Shown here in pieces: positions 36,476-46,066 of a stretch of DNA of 49,277 bases (the stretch's first letter is position 1; every line of letters begins with the position of its first letter). Made by a program: the position numbers and the translations under genes. The DNA is from an uncultured Bacteroidota bacterium (GTDB taxonomy: Bacteria; Bacteroidota; Bacteroidia; AKYH767-A; OLB10): NCBI GenBank assembly GCA_903847585.1, contig CAINEC010000090.1, forward strand, positions 1-49,277, given 5' to 3'. The notes below the pieces were generated by a model. The model ran no database searches, was not told where the DNA came from, and worked only from the letters and a program-made list of their open reading frames with translations.

Positions 36476-39400
36476 TTATTTTGATGTAAGGTAATTTAAT
36501 TCGTTGATGCATAAATTAAGTTCATAAACAGCATCAGTATAATTAGTTTTTGTTTGAATAGCATGTTGCATAAGCATGGCCCACTCTAAATAATTGATTT
36601 CTCCTAACGCGAATTTTTTAGTAGCCTTATCAATCATTAAATTGTTATCCGTTAATAGGGCTATTCGATAGTAGTTTACTTTCTCATAAGTAGATTTATA
36701 TCGTGCAATTGCATTTTCAATTTGTATAGATAATGCTTGCTTTTCATAGCCATACTGTTCTTGATAAATCAACTCCTGAACTTTAGCAGCTCTTATTTTG
36801 GCTTGTTGAGTTTGGAAGAATAATGGTAATCCTATTCCAAATTGTAAGGAGTTAAAGCGTGTATTTCCATCGTAAATATTATTATCTGCTCCTGTTCCTC
36901 TAATCGTTGTTGAATAATAACCAAAATGTAATTCTGGTAATAATGAATGTTGTTCTAACTTAGTTTTTGATTGTGCTATTTGCAACTGTTGTTTAAGCGT
37001 ATTTAACTGCGGATGATTTTCTATCGCTGATTTAATTTCTGCAAATACAATAGTGTTAGTTACATCAGTATAATCAGGAATATACTTTTCTTTCGTCTGA
37101 ATCAGTAAATTAAATTTACCCAATAACTCTGATTGTTTTAATTCAAGATCTTTTAACTGAAATCCGATTTGACTTTTTTGTAGCTCAATATCTTTATACT
37201 GCACAAGATCTGTTTCGCCGGTTTCATAGCGTAATTTCGATTTTTGATTGACATTTGAAAATAAACTATCTGCTTCCTTTAAAAGTTGATGTTGTAAATC
37301 CAAATAAACAAGTTGATAATAGATATCGCTAATTTCTTTTTTGATGAGCGCTTCTTTTAATTTAACTGTCGCCTTACTCTCTTCATAAATTGTTTTTTGA
37401 ACTATTTTCTGCTTGGAGTATACAGTCGGGAATTTAAACGATTGATTAACAGAAAAAGAATTATCATTATAAAAAGAATTGTACTGACCATATTGTCCGT
37501 TAATACTAGTATTTGCAATGTCGATGCTACTACCAATTAACTTCTTCTGATAAAAGGCCTGCAATGAAGCCGACTTTAATTCTGAATTATTTTGCAAAAC
37601 CGAATCAATAGCTGCATTTAACTTAATACTTGTTTGCGCTTTTGCTTGCTCTGAAGAAGTAAGTAAAAAGAAGGATGTAATTAAAATTGCAATTACTGAT
37701 TTAGCACCTGAATTCTTCGATTGCTGATTTTCGAATAACATATAAAGAATTGGTATAACAAATAAAGTAAGCAATGTGGCAATCAATAACCCGCCGATTA
37801 CTACAGTTGCTAGCGGACGTTGCACTTCTGCTCCTGCACCATGACTAAGTGCCATTGGTAAAAATCCGAGTGAAGCAACAAAGGCTGTCATTAATACTGG
37901 ACGTAATCGGTGTTTTGTGCCGTTCATTACTACTTGTAGTAAATCATCAGGATATTCATGCTTCAATCGATTAAATTCTGCTATCAAAACAATTCCGTTT
38001 AATACTGCCACACCAAATAATGCAATAAATCCAACACCAGCACTTATACTAAATGGCATTCCACGAAGTGCTAAAAATAATATACCACCAATAGCTGATA
38101 GTGGAATAGCAGAATAAATAATCAATCCGTGTTTAATAGAATTGAAGGCAAAGTAGAGGAAAACAAAAATTAATAATAATGATATCGGCACAGCTAATTT
38201 TAATCGATCTTGCGCTGCTTGTAAATTCTCAAAAGCTCCTCCGTAAGAAATATAATAGCCAGTAGGTAAATTAATTTTTACTGCTGCTTGCTGAACATCT
38301 TTTACTACTGATGCAACATCACGACCATTCACATTAAATCCTACAATAATTCTTCGCTTTGCATCATCGCGTTGAATCTGATTCACGCTTTGCTTGATAG
38401 ATACATCTGCTAATTGATAGAGTGGTACTTGTTTTCCGCTAGGAGTTGGAATAAGTAAGTTTCGTACATCTTCAATTTGCTGACGTTGTTCATTCGCAAT
38501 TCGTACAACTAGGTCAAAACGTTTTTCATCTTCGTAAACTTGTCCGCAACTTTGTCCTGCAAACGAAATATTAACTACACGATTAACATCGCCAATGTTT
38601 AATCCATACGCTGCAATAGCACTGCGATTATAACTTACTATCAATTGAGGTAAGCCATCAATCGGTTCTACGTATAAATTTTCTGCACCTTCAATTTTTG
38701 AAACCGTTTCACCTAATAGGCGAGAATATTTTGAAAGTGTATCTAAGTTCTCCCCAAATATTTTACATACCACATCTTGTTTAGCACCTGTCATCAATTC
38801 ATTAAAGCGCATGGCAACAGGATATTGAAAACTATATTGTACTCCAGGAATTACATTCAAGGCATCACTCATTTTTTGCGAAAGCTCTTCCCATGTATCG
38901 GCGGACGTCCATTGTGATTTATCTTTCAAGATAATCATCATATCACTTGCTTCCATTGGCATAGGATCAGTAGGAATTTCTCCACTTCCTGTTTTTCCTA
39001 CAACTTTTTCTATTTCAGGAAACTTTTCCATTAATACATGTGCTGATTGCATACAGGCCTCGCTCGAAGTACGGATATTGCTACCCGTTAGTACACGAGT
39101 TTCGACTGCGAAGTCGCCTTCAGGTAATTCAGGAATGAATTCGCCTCCTAATTTTGAGAAGACAAATAATGAAATCAATAATAAACCAAAGGAAACACCT
39201 AATGTAGCCTTTGGAAATTTTAAAATCTGCTGAAGCAAACGTTGTTGTTTAGCAATTAGAAAATCCATCATCTTGTCCGACCAGTTTTTCTCTTGATCAA
39301 TTTTCTTGCTTAAGAAAACTGTGCTCATCATTGGGATATAGGTCAACGATAAAATAAAAGCACCAAGTAATGCAAATGCTACTGTTTGGGCCATCGGCAT

Positions 39401-40831
39401 AAACATTTTTCCTTCGATACCTTCTAACGTAAAGATGGGTAGATAAACAATTAGAATTATAATTTGTCCGAATACCGCACTGTTCATCATTTTGCCCGCC
39501 GATTTACCAACGGCATCATCCATTTCATCTTGCGTTACGCTTTTAACTCCCGCAAATGCTTTGTTATGCATTAAACTATGCATAACCGCTTCTACAATAA
39601 TTACAGCGCCATCTACAATCAATCCGAAGTCGAGTGCTCCTAAACTCATTAAATTACCACTCACGCCAAATATGTTCATCATGATAATCGCGAAGAGCAT
39701 CGATAATGGAATGACAGAAGCAACTAAAAATCCTGCACGCACATTTCCAAGAAATAATACTAAAATGAAAATAACGATGAGTGCTCCTTCTAATAAGTTT
39801 TTAGTAACTGTCCCAATTGCACTATCAACCATTTTTGTTCTATCTAAAAAAGGTTCGAGAATAACACCTTTCGGAAGTGTTAATTTAATTTGCTCGATTC
39901 GTGCTTTAACATCTTTGATTACATTGCTACTGTTTTCTCCCTTCAGCATCATTACAACAGCTCCTGCTACTTCTCCTTCATCATTGTAAGTAATAGCGCC
40001 ATATCGCGTTGCCTGTCCAATACGAACCTCTGCAATATCTTTTAAAAGAAGCGGAGTTCCGTTCGGCAATGATTTAACAACAATCGATTTAATATCGTCT
40101 ATTTTCTGAATAAGTCCTTCGGTGCGAATGAATAAAACCGTTGATGATTTTTCAATGTATCCACCACCAGCATTTTCATTATTTTTTTCAAGCGCAGTAA
40201 AAACATCCTCTACTGTAATGTTGTGCGCGTTTAGTGTGGAAGGATTAATAGCAATCTCGTATTGCTTTAGTCTTCCTCCGAAAGAACTAACATCGGCAAC
40301 CCCTTTCACTCCGAGTAATTGTCGGCGAACAATCCAATCTTGAATAGTGCGCAATTCAATGGCGGTATATTTCGATTCATAACCTTTCTCAGGACGTAAT
40401 ACATACTGATAAATTTCGCCGAGTCCAGTTGTCACAGGAGCGAGTGTTGGAATTCCTAATCCTTTCGGAATTTCTTCTTCTGCAATTTTTAATCGTTCGG
40501 TAACTTGTTGACGTGCCCAATAAATATCGACATCATCATTAAACACAATCGTAATGAGTGATAATCCAAAGCGCGAGAAACTTCTGATTTCTTTTAGTCC
40601 AGGAATATTGCTATTAGCTTGTTCAATTGGAAATGTAATCAGACGTTCAATATCGGGAGCGCCTAATGATGGTGATACAGTAATGACTTGTACTTGATTA
40701 TTAGTGATATCAGGTACAGCGTCTATTGGTAATTTAGTGAATTGGTAACAACCATAAATAGCGAGAGCAATGGTTAGAATACCAATGATAAGTTTGTTCT
40801 TGATGGAGAACGCAATAATTTTATTAAGCAT
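36476..40831 (-). CDS. CusA/CzcA heavy-metal RND pump fused to a TolC-like channel
   Basis: 1451 residues. Residues 1-1030 are a heavy-metal-efflux RND transporter with twelve membrane helices, two large periplasmic loops and the HME signature DFGLIVDGAVIIVE in helix 4, which carries the proton-relay acids. After a linker and an internal signal-like hydrophobic helix (SVIAILITSFFLLTSSEQAKAQ, about 1040-1060), residues about 1065-1451 form an outer-membrane efflux domain with the long heptad helices of TolC/CusC. It therefore combines the inner-membrane pump and outer-membrane channel in one gene. The frame is uninterrupted. Proteins of this length are known from Bacteroidota. Confidence 0.92.
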   Translation of the reverse strand: MLNKIIAFSIKNKLIIGILTIALAIYGCYQFTKLPIDAVPDITNNQVQVITVSPSLGAPDIERLITFPIEQANSNIPGLKEIRSFSRFGLSLITIVFNDDVDIYWARQQVTERLKIAEEEIPKGLGIPTLAPVTTGLGEIYQYVLRPEKGYESKYTAIELRTIQDWIVRRQLLGVKGVADVSSFGGRLKQYEIAINPSTLNAHNITVEDVFTALEKNNENAGGGYIEKSSTVLFIRTEGLIQKIDDIKSIVVKSLPNGTPLLLKDIAEVRIGQATRYGAITYNDEGEVAGAVVMMLKGENSSNVIKDVKARIEQIKLTLPKGVILEPFLDRTKMVDSAIGTVTKNLLEGALIVIFILVLFLGNVRAGFLVASVIPLSMLFAIIMMNIFGVSGNLMSLGALDFGLIVDGAVIIVEAVMHSLMHNKAFAGVKSVTQDEMDDAVGKSAGKMMNSAVFGQIIILIVYLPIFTLEGIEGKMFMPMAQTVAFALLGAFILSLTYIPMMSTVFLSKKIDQEKNWSDKMMDFLIAKQQRLLQQILKFPKATLGVSFGLLLISLFVFSKLGGEFIPELPEGDFAVETRVLTGSNIRTSSEACMQSAHVLMEKFPEIEKVVGKTGSGEIPTDPMPMEASDMMIILKDKSQWTSADTWEELSQKMSDALNVIPGVQYSFQYPVAMRFNELMTGAKQDVVCKIFGENLDTLSKYSRLLGETVSKIEGAENLYVEPIDGLPQLIVSYNRSAIAAYGLNIGDVNRVVNISFAGQSCGQVYEDEKRFDLVVRIANEQRQQIEDVRNLLIPTPSGKQVPLYQLADVSIKQSVNQIQRDDAKRRIIVGFNVNGRDVASVVKDVQQAAVKINLPTGYYISYGGAFENLQAAQDRLKLAVPISLLLIFVFLYFAFNSIKHGLIIYSAIPLSAIGGILFLALRGMPFSISAGVGFIALFGVAVLNGIVLIAEFNRLKHEYPDDLLQVVMNGTKHRLRPVLMTAFVASLGFLPMALSHGAGAEVQRPLATVVIGGLLIATLLTLFVIPILYMLFENQQSKNSGAKSVIAILITSFFLLTSSEQAKAQTSIKLNAAIDSVLQNNSELKSASLQAFYQKKLIGSSIDIANTSINGQYGQYNSFYNDNSFSVNQSFKFPTVYSKQKIVQKTIYEESKATVKLKEALIKKEISDIYYQLVYLDLQHQLLKEADSLFSNVNQKSKLRYETGETDLVQYKDIELQKSQIGFQLKDLELKQSELLGKFNLLIQTKEKYIPDYTDVTNTIVFAEIKSAIENHPQLNTLKQQLQIAQSKTKLEQHSLLPELHFGYYSTTIRGTGADNNIYDGNTRFNSLQFGIGLPLFFQTQQAKIRAAKVQELIYQEQYGYEKQALSIQIENAIARYKSTYEKVNYYRIALLTDNNLMIDKATKKFALGEINYLEWAMLMQHAIQTKTNYTDAVYELNLCINELNYLTSK

Positions 40832-40892
40832 AATTTGAGAACGCTTAGCGGATATAATTGTTAAAGTGATTTGTTAAAACCGAAAAGTAAAA

Positions 40893-41273
40893 TTATAGCT
40901 TGGGCGGTTGCCAGATTTTTCCAACAAAATTTTGCAAATAGAAATCGGGCTGTGGTTCTTTTATTAAGTTCGTTAAAAATAACGAAGGTTGATAATGACT
41001 AGACATTATTGTTTGTACAAAAACGATTGCAGCATGAAAGGATGAACAGTCTGTCGATTTAAAAGGCAAGTCATCATGCTTATGATTTTGTGTAGCATGA
41101 CTTTGTTGATCGAAGTAATGTTCGGCAAAAAAATCTGCAAACGACTGATGCTCGTTCTCGCTATGATGCTCAAAGTAATGATGTACTAATGCTGGGAGCT
41201 TTGCAATCTGATGCAGCTCAAAAACATTCGCAATAAACAACGCGATAAAAGAAAGGGTCAATACTTTTTTCAA
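40893..41273 (-). CDS. Small His-rich exported protein of the metal-efflux locus
   Basis: 126 residues with an N-terminal hydrophobic signal (LTLSFIALFIANVFEL). The mature part is rich in His (HHYFEHHSENEHQ, SHATQNHKHDD) and has one Cys, so it probably binds divalent or soft metal ions in the periplasm. It lies 61 bp before the pump gene on the same strand, so a role as metal chaperone or sensor of the pump is reasonable. I know no named family. Confidence 0.7.
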   Translation of the reverse strand: MKKVLTLSFIALFIANVFELHQIAKLPALVHHYFEHHSENEHQSFADFFAEHYFDQQSHATQNHKHDDLPFKSTDCSSFHAAIVFVQTIMSSHYQPSLFLTNLIKEPQPDFYLQNFVGKIWQPPKL

Positions 41274-41328
41274 TTATTCAAAATTAGAGAATTCTATTTG
41301 AATAAGCGAGCGAAATCCAACTAAAGTC

Positions 41329-44100
41329 CTAAAACGCTACTGCCAATCGTGCATATAATCTACGTCCGTTGCCACCCATTTGAACAGCATCCCAAGGGCC
41401 TGCCGATTCATTATTGAATGCATAGTTTTTTGCAATTGCTACAGCGCCTAAATCAGGGTGTATGTTAAAAAGATTATCGATACCAATAATTAAACTAATC
41501 TTTTCAGACATTTTATATGTGCCATTAATATCAGTTACCAATTTGCCTCCGTAAACATATTTATCAGCAACATAAACAGTCGGATCAAAATCGGTTGGCA
41601 CCTGCGGATTAATACCAAGAGCATCTTCACCGTATCCTAACAATGTAACTTCTCCAAAGTAGGTTAAGCGTGCGCCAAAAACAAACTTTTTAAATCCATA
41701 TTCAGCATTGAATGAGAATTTAGAATTAGGTGCTGAAGCAAGAATAAATGATTGTTCACGATCGCTTAAAAATGTTTGCTGATGTTGTTTAGTGTCGTTT
41801 AATTTAGCTGGAACATTAATTTTATCTATCGACATTTTCTGAATATTTCCTGATAATTGTAAACGCAATGAATTTTTCAATGTCACTTTTTTATATTCTA
41901 AAACTATATCAACGCCGCTATTCGTCGTGTTTACAGCGTTGGCAAAAAACTGTGCGTAATCAACTTTGTTTTGTTGTAGTACACTTAAAAATGTTGGATC
42001 AAGTGTAGTATCTGCACCATCAAATTGCCCAGATAATACAACGCGGTCTTTCACTTTTACCTGATAAAAATCTACCGAAATATTGAATTCTTTTGTTGGA
42101 CTCCAAGTCATGCCAATATTGAAATTAGAAGATGTTTCTTGTTTCAATTCATCAATGCCGGCTGCTTTCGTTAATGCGCTATAGTTAGGAGCAATCTTTA
42201 CTTCAGAAACTAAACCGCCTTGCACATTAGTGAATGTTGAACTAAAATTAATTTGTTGTAAGGATGGCGCACGAAATCCTGTGCTAATAGAAGAACGAAT
42301 ATTTAAATTGTCTCTAAGTTTATAACGCGTGCTTGCTTTGTAATTACTTGTGAAGCCAAAGTCGCTGTAATTTTCTGCACGTACTGCAGCTGTGAGCAAC
42401 CATTTTTTTGTAATATCTAATTCAGCATCTGCATAAACTCCAATTGTATTTCGGGATGCATTTACTTCGTCGCTTGGTTGGTATCCTGGGAATCCTTGAG
42501 AGCCTGATGCCTTTACACCACTTGTATCATAATTACGGTAAGAGGCTTCTTCTCCAGCGTAAAGCGTATAATTTTCTAAACGATGTTCTGCACCAAAGGA
42601 AAATTGCAAACCTTGCATTATCTTGTCAAATTTTCGCGACATATCGAAATTAGTAGTGTTTTGCAGGAATGAAAAACCACCATTATCAAAATTAGTTTGT
42701 GCAGTACCAAGTGAAGCATTAAATGTTTGATCACCGTAAAAATGAAAATCATTTCTTCCTATTGTATTGCTAAGATCCCAATTCCAATTATTTTTAGTTT
42801 CTCCACGAGCGCCAAATGCCCATGATAAATCTGAAATAGCAGTTTGGATATGTGGATTGTAATATACCTCGCCATCAGGTGTTGTATGCATGATGCCATC
42901 TACAAAAATCAAATTTCCATTAGCATCTGTTGGGAAACGATTTGGTCTAGCGGAAAAATTACGAGAGTAAGCAAATGCATCTGACTTTTTAAAGCTATAT
43001 CCTCCAAAACTGTAAAGTCTAGTTTTGCTATTCGCTAGAGGTAATTCTCCATTAAAGAAAGTACTGATAGATGTGATTGACGCATCGCCATTTGCACGGC
43101 GATACACATTTATTGGTAATGCATCAGCGTTAGTAAATAGGTTGGAGGTGTCTAAAACTTGACGAAAAGTTTTCTGTTGGTTTAATGCAGAAAGTGAAAA
43201 ATTAAGATAGCCATCTTTTTTACCTAGCTTAATTCCATAGTTTGCATTCAATGAAAATGCATTCCCATCTAATTTATTACCTGTTTCATATTGCATTAAT
43301 TGAGATTTACTTGGATTAAATTCTTTATCTGCATATGCGCCATAACCAACATCCCCAGTAAAAAAGCCTTTTGTTTTTTTAGTTACAATATTTATTACGC
43401 CTGCAATGGCATCCGATCCATATTGAGCCGATGCTCCATCACGAAGAATTTCTATTCGGTCAATTGCAGAAACAGGTATTGCGCTTAAATCGGTTCCCGA
43501 ATTTCCTCTACCACGTGTACCATATACAGCAACAAAAGCAGTTTGATGTCTGCGCTTACCATTTACTAATACTAATGTTTGATCAGGACCTAATCCACGA
43601 AGAGTTGCAAGATCAATATGGTCAGCACCATCAGAACCACTTTGTTTGTTAGCATTGAGTGATGGTGCTGCATAATTAAGCATACTGGTTATATCCGCAC
43701 GACCAGAGTTAGTAAGTAAGCTGCTAACACTTATGACATCTACAGGCGCTGTTGTTTCTGTTCGTGATCTTCCCGCGCTTCTTGTTCCTACTATCACCAT
43801 TTCACCTAATTCTATATCAGAAGAAGCGAGTAAAATTGATAAAGAACTATTATTGCCAACAGCAACTGTTTGCGTATTATATCCAATTAAGGAAACAATA
43901 ATACTATCACTTGATGATGCGTTTATTGTTGCATTACCTTCCATATCTGCTGAAGTACCATTTGTAGTTCCTTTAACAACGATGGTAGCTCCGGGTAAAG
44001 TATTTTTATTTGCATCTTCCACATGCACTTTAATATTGCTTTGTGCAATTAATCCGTTTGATAAAAAAATTAAGACTAGTAAAGTAAATAAATTCTTCAT
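41329..44100 (-). CDS. TonB-dependent receptor
   Basis: 923 residues from the ATG at 44100 (MKNLFTLLVLIFLSNGLIAQ, signal peptide). The longer frame from 44115 adds only MKIPF. A CarboxypepD_reg-like beta domain at about 25-110 (LPGATIVVKGTTNGT) precedes the plug domain (SVSSLLTNSGRADITSMLNY, DQTLVLVNGKRRHQ, GSDAIAGVINIVTKKTKG) and a 22-strand-type barrel ending RRLYARLAVAF. No SusD gene is present, so this is not a SusCD polysaccharide pair. It lies upstream of the His-rich gene and efflux pump, separated by 55 bp. It could import a metal complex, but the substrate is unknown. Confidence 0.92.
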   Translation of the reverse strand: MKNLFTLLVLIFLSNGLIAQSNIKVHVEDANKNTLPGATIVVKGTTNGTSADMEGNATINASSSDSIIVSLIGYNTQTVAVGNNSSLSILLASSDIELGEMVIVGTRSAGRSRTETTAPVDVISVSSLLTNSGRADITSMLNYAAPSLNANKQSGSDGADHIDLATLRGLGPDQTLVLVNGKRRHQTAFVAVYGTRGRGNSGTDLSAIPVSAIDRIEILRDGASAQYGSDAIAGVINIVTKKTKGFFTGDVGYGAYADKEFNPSKSQLMQYETGNKLDGNAFSLNANYGIKLGKKDGYLNFSLSALNQQKTFRQVLDTSNLFTNADALPINVYRRANGDASITSISTFFNGELPLANSKTRLYSFGGYSFKKSDAFAYSRNFSARPNRFPTDANGNLIFVDGIMHTTPDGEVYYNPHIQTAISDLSWAFGARGETKNNWNWDLSNTIGRNDFHFYGDQTFNASLGTAQTNFDNGGFSFLQNTTNFDMSRKFDKIMQGLQFSFGAEHRLENYTLYAGEEASYRNYDTSGVKASGSQGFPGYQPSDEVNASRNTIGVYADAELDITKKWLLTAAVRAENYSDFGFTSNYKASTRYKLRDNLNIRSSISTGFRAPSLQQINFSSTFTNVQGGLVSEVKIAPNYSALTKAAGIDELKQETSSNFNIGMTWSPTKEFNISVDFYQVKVKDRVVLSGQFDGADTTLDPTFLSVLQQNKVDYAQFFANAVNTTNSGVDIVLEYKKVTLKNSLRLQLSGNIQKMSIDKINVPAKLNDTKQHQQTFLSDREQSFILASAPNSKFSFNAEYGFKKFVFGARLTYFGEVTLLGYGEDALGINPQVPTDFDPTVYVADKYVYGGKLVTDINGTYKMSEKISLIIGIDNLFNIHPDLGAVAIAKNYAFNNESAGPWDAVQMGGNGRRLYARLAVAF

Positions 44101-44228
44101 AAATGGTATTTTCAATAAAAGTAGAAAAATAAAATTACTTGAAAAGCAACTTTTAATGTATGTTCAATATGAATTATCGAATTATAATTTTCAAATAGGT
44201 AATATCACGTCTTATCAATGAATTGGGA

Positions 44229-44290
44229 GAGTGCTAAATCATCAAATCATCAATCCCGATATCTATCGGGACAAATTTTCAAATCATCCA
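44229..44290. repeat. TTTTCAAATC-type repeat patch with ATCGGGA hairpin
   Basis: AAATCATCAAATCATCAATCCCG leads into TCCCGATATCTATCGGGA (44254-44271), an 18-bp near-palindrome, and then ACAAATTTTCAAATCATCCAATT. It is the same composite as at 28582-28692, sited between the DUF4236 gene stop and the TonB receptor start. Confidence 0.68.
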
Positions 44291-44907
44291 ATTATTGTTT
44301 CTATCATACAAACACAATCCCCAATACGCATCCTATCGCCAGGCAACTTCGCGAATTTAATTTTACCTGCTTTATTCGCAAGCATTCTACCAATTTTATC
44401 GCCAACAACAAAAGTGGCGACCTCTTGATCTTTTTCTACAATCGATCCGTTCTCAACGAGTGCTCCTTGAAATTTTACTTTCATCGAACGCATTTCTTCA
44501 GGAAGAGAATCAGCTTCAAAATTCAGTACTGTTACAATAGTTGAATCTTTAAATTGTTCAATTTCTTTTTTGATTTGCCTTCTGTATTGAACGCGTTGAA
44601 TAAACTTGATTAGTTCAGTAAGTGCCCAAAAAAATAACTCAATTAATTTCAGAATAATCAATAATGAAATAATCACTAACCAAAAGGCTACGAAAAGTAA
44701 GAGTAAAGCATCTCCTGAATTTCCTTTACGTTTTCTTCCTCCAAAACCACTGCGATAGGTTAGACCTGCAACACCAGTACGAAATGAAAATCCTCTTGGA
44801 CTAATACTGCCATAACGTGTGCGATAGCTGGGAGAAACACCCGACTTGCTGATGTTTAGTCCCAGTCCGCCACCTAATGAAACTCTTTTTTGAAATCGAA
44901 AACCCAT
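44284..44907 (-). CDS. DUF4236 protein with a biotinyl/lipoyl-like C-terminal domain
   Basis: 207 residues. The N-terminus MGFRFQKRVSLGGGLGLNIS with SPSYRTRYGSISPRGFS matches DUF4236. A membrane segment follows at about 74-94 (LLLLFVAFWLVIISLLIILKL). The C-terminal 85 residues (KFQGALVENGSIVEKDQEVATFVVGDK, FAKLPGDRMRIGDCVCMIE) have the hammerhead pattern of a biotinyl/lipoyl domain. No clear lipoyl-type Lys (DKA/MKM) is visible, so it may be an unmodified fold. Placed between the TonB receptor and a lipoprotein. I have not seen this fusion described. Confidence 0.65.
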   Translation of the reverse strand: MGFRFQKRVSLGGGLGLNISKSGVSPSYRTRYGSISPRGFSFRTGVAGLTYRSGFGGRKRKGNSGDALLLLFVAFWLVIISLLIILKLIELFFWALTELIKFIQRVQYRRQIKKEIEQFKDSTIVTVLNFEADSLPEEMRSMKVKFQGALVENGSIVEKDQEVATFVVGDKIGRMLANKAGKIKFAKLPGDRMRIGDCVCMIETIIG

Positions 44908-44952
44908 ATTAATGTATTGACCATAAATATAGGTAATATATTAATTGTATAT

Positions 44953-45993
44953 TTAGTTTAATTTGAAAAGCTCAGAGAATTCAATCATATTTTGATTTCC
45001 TTCTTCGTATTCTCCACTTCGATATACAATACCATGTGTAGCAAAATCTAGAAATTGATTTAGTGCCATTTGATCTTTAGGATGATTGATATAGTATTTT
45101 AGAATTTGTGCAGCACAATTTTCACGAACGCCATCGTATAAATTGTTCGGTATTTCTGAATCTTTCATAGGACCATAAATAAATCCTTGCGTAGCAGCTC
45201 TCCATCTACGCCAAGCCTCGAATTTATAAAGTGAATAGCCAGGGCTATCTAAAACTTCTTTGTATATTTTTAATGCATTAGTAATGCTATTGCTATCAAG
45301 TTTATTCGCATGACAAATCATGTTGTTAGCGAGTTCCATTTGATAAATGGACTTCTCTTGAAAATTTTTTGTGTTGGCAATAATCTTTTTGAGCAATTCA
45401 ATGCTTCCTTTTAAGTCTGTTTTAGTCATTGATAAATAGCGTGCATATTCAGGAGAGTGGATGTACTGTTGCTTATCAATATTTTTCCAGTATTGATCTT
45501 CACTCATTTTTATAAAGTGGTTTGTGGAGTATTTTCCAAACAAAAAGTCAGTGTACTGCTCATTAATTTCTTTGTATTTTACAAAGGAGTCTTGAAGCAT
45601 ATCTGATTGCAGTCCATGTTTAATGATTATTCTGTTGATTCCATTAAACTCGTTAATGTGCATATCCGCAAGAATTCGAATCGAGTCATCATAAAATGGA
45701 AAGTTCTTTAAGCTATCACTGATGGCAAACGATTCTTTTAGAACCTTAGCCGCAGCAACGGAATCATCCATATAGCAAAGCGAAAAATCGTCTTTTATAA
45801 TATCAAGTTGGTCGTTTATTCGAAATACACGGTAAACATCTTTTAGTTCTTTTACAATTCCAGAATCGGTCTTAATAGAGTCTAGCCTGTCGATAGGTTT
45901 TCTTTCAGAAACGGGTGCTGACCCACAAGAAGTAAAAGATAGCGCAATGCCTGCAATAACTACGATTGCAGTTGAAGTAATAAATTTGGTCAT
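44953..45993 (-). CDS. Lipoprotein of unknown function, helical repeats
   Basis: 346 residues with a lipobox (IALSFTSCGS, Cys about 23). The rest is helical and charged, with repeat-like spacing of Tyr and Leu (DLKGSIELLKKIIANTKNF, SITNALKIYKEVLDSPGYS) that recalls tetratricopeptide or SEL1-like helices. No catalytic motif recognised. It ends 46 bp before the DUF4236 gene, so they may be co-transcribed. Confidence 0.62.
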   Translation of the reverse strand: MTKFITSTAIVVIAGIALSFTSCGSAPVSERKPIDRLDSIKTDSGIVKELKDVYRVFRINDQLDIIKDDFSLCYMDDSVAAAKVLKESFAISDSLKNFPFYDDSIRILADMHINEFNGINRIIIKHGLQSDMLQDSFVKYKEINEQYTDFLFGKYSTNHFIKMSEDQYWKNIDKQQYIHSPEYARYLSMTKTDLKGSIELLKKIIANTKNFQEKSIYQMELANNMICHANKLDSNSITNALKIYKEVLDSPGYSLYKFEAWRRWRAATQGFIYGPMKDSEIPNNLYDGVRENCAAQILKYYINHPKDQMALNQFLDFATHGIVYRSGEYEEGNQNMIEFSELFKLN

Positions 45994-46066
45994 AAAGTTT
46001 GGTTGATTTAATGGTGAATTAAATCCCGAACGATACTTTAAAATAAATAGTATATAAACTTGAAAA

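Noticed and set aside
41329-44100. SusC-type polysaccharide importer
   Set aside because: No SusD gene or glycoside hydrolases nearby; called only as a TonB-dependent receptor.
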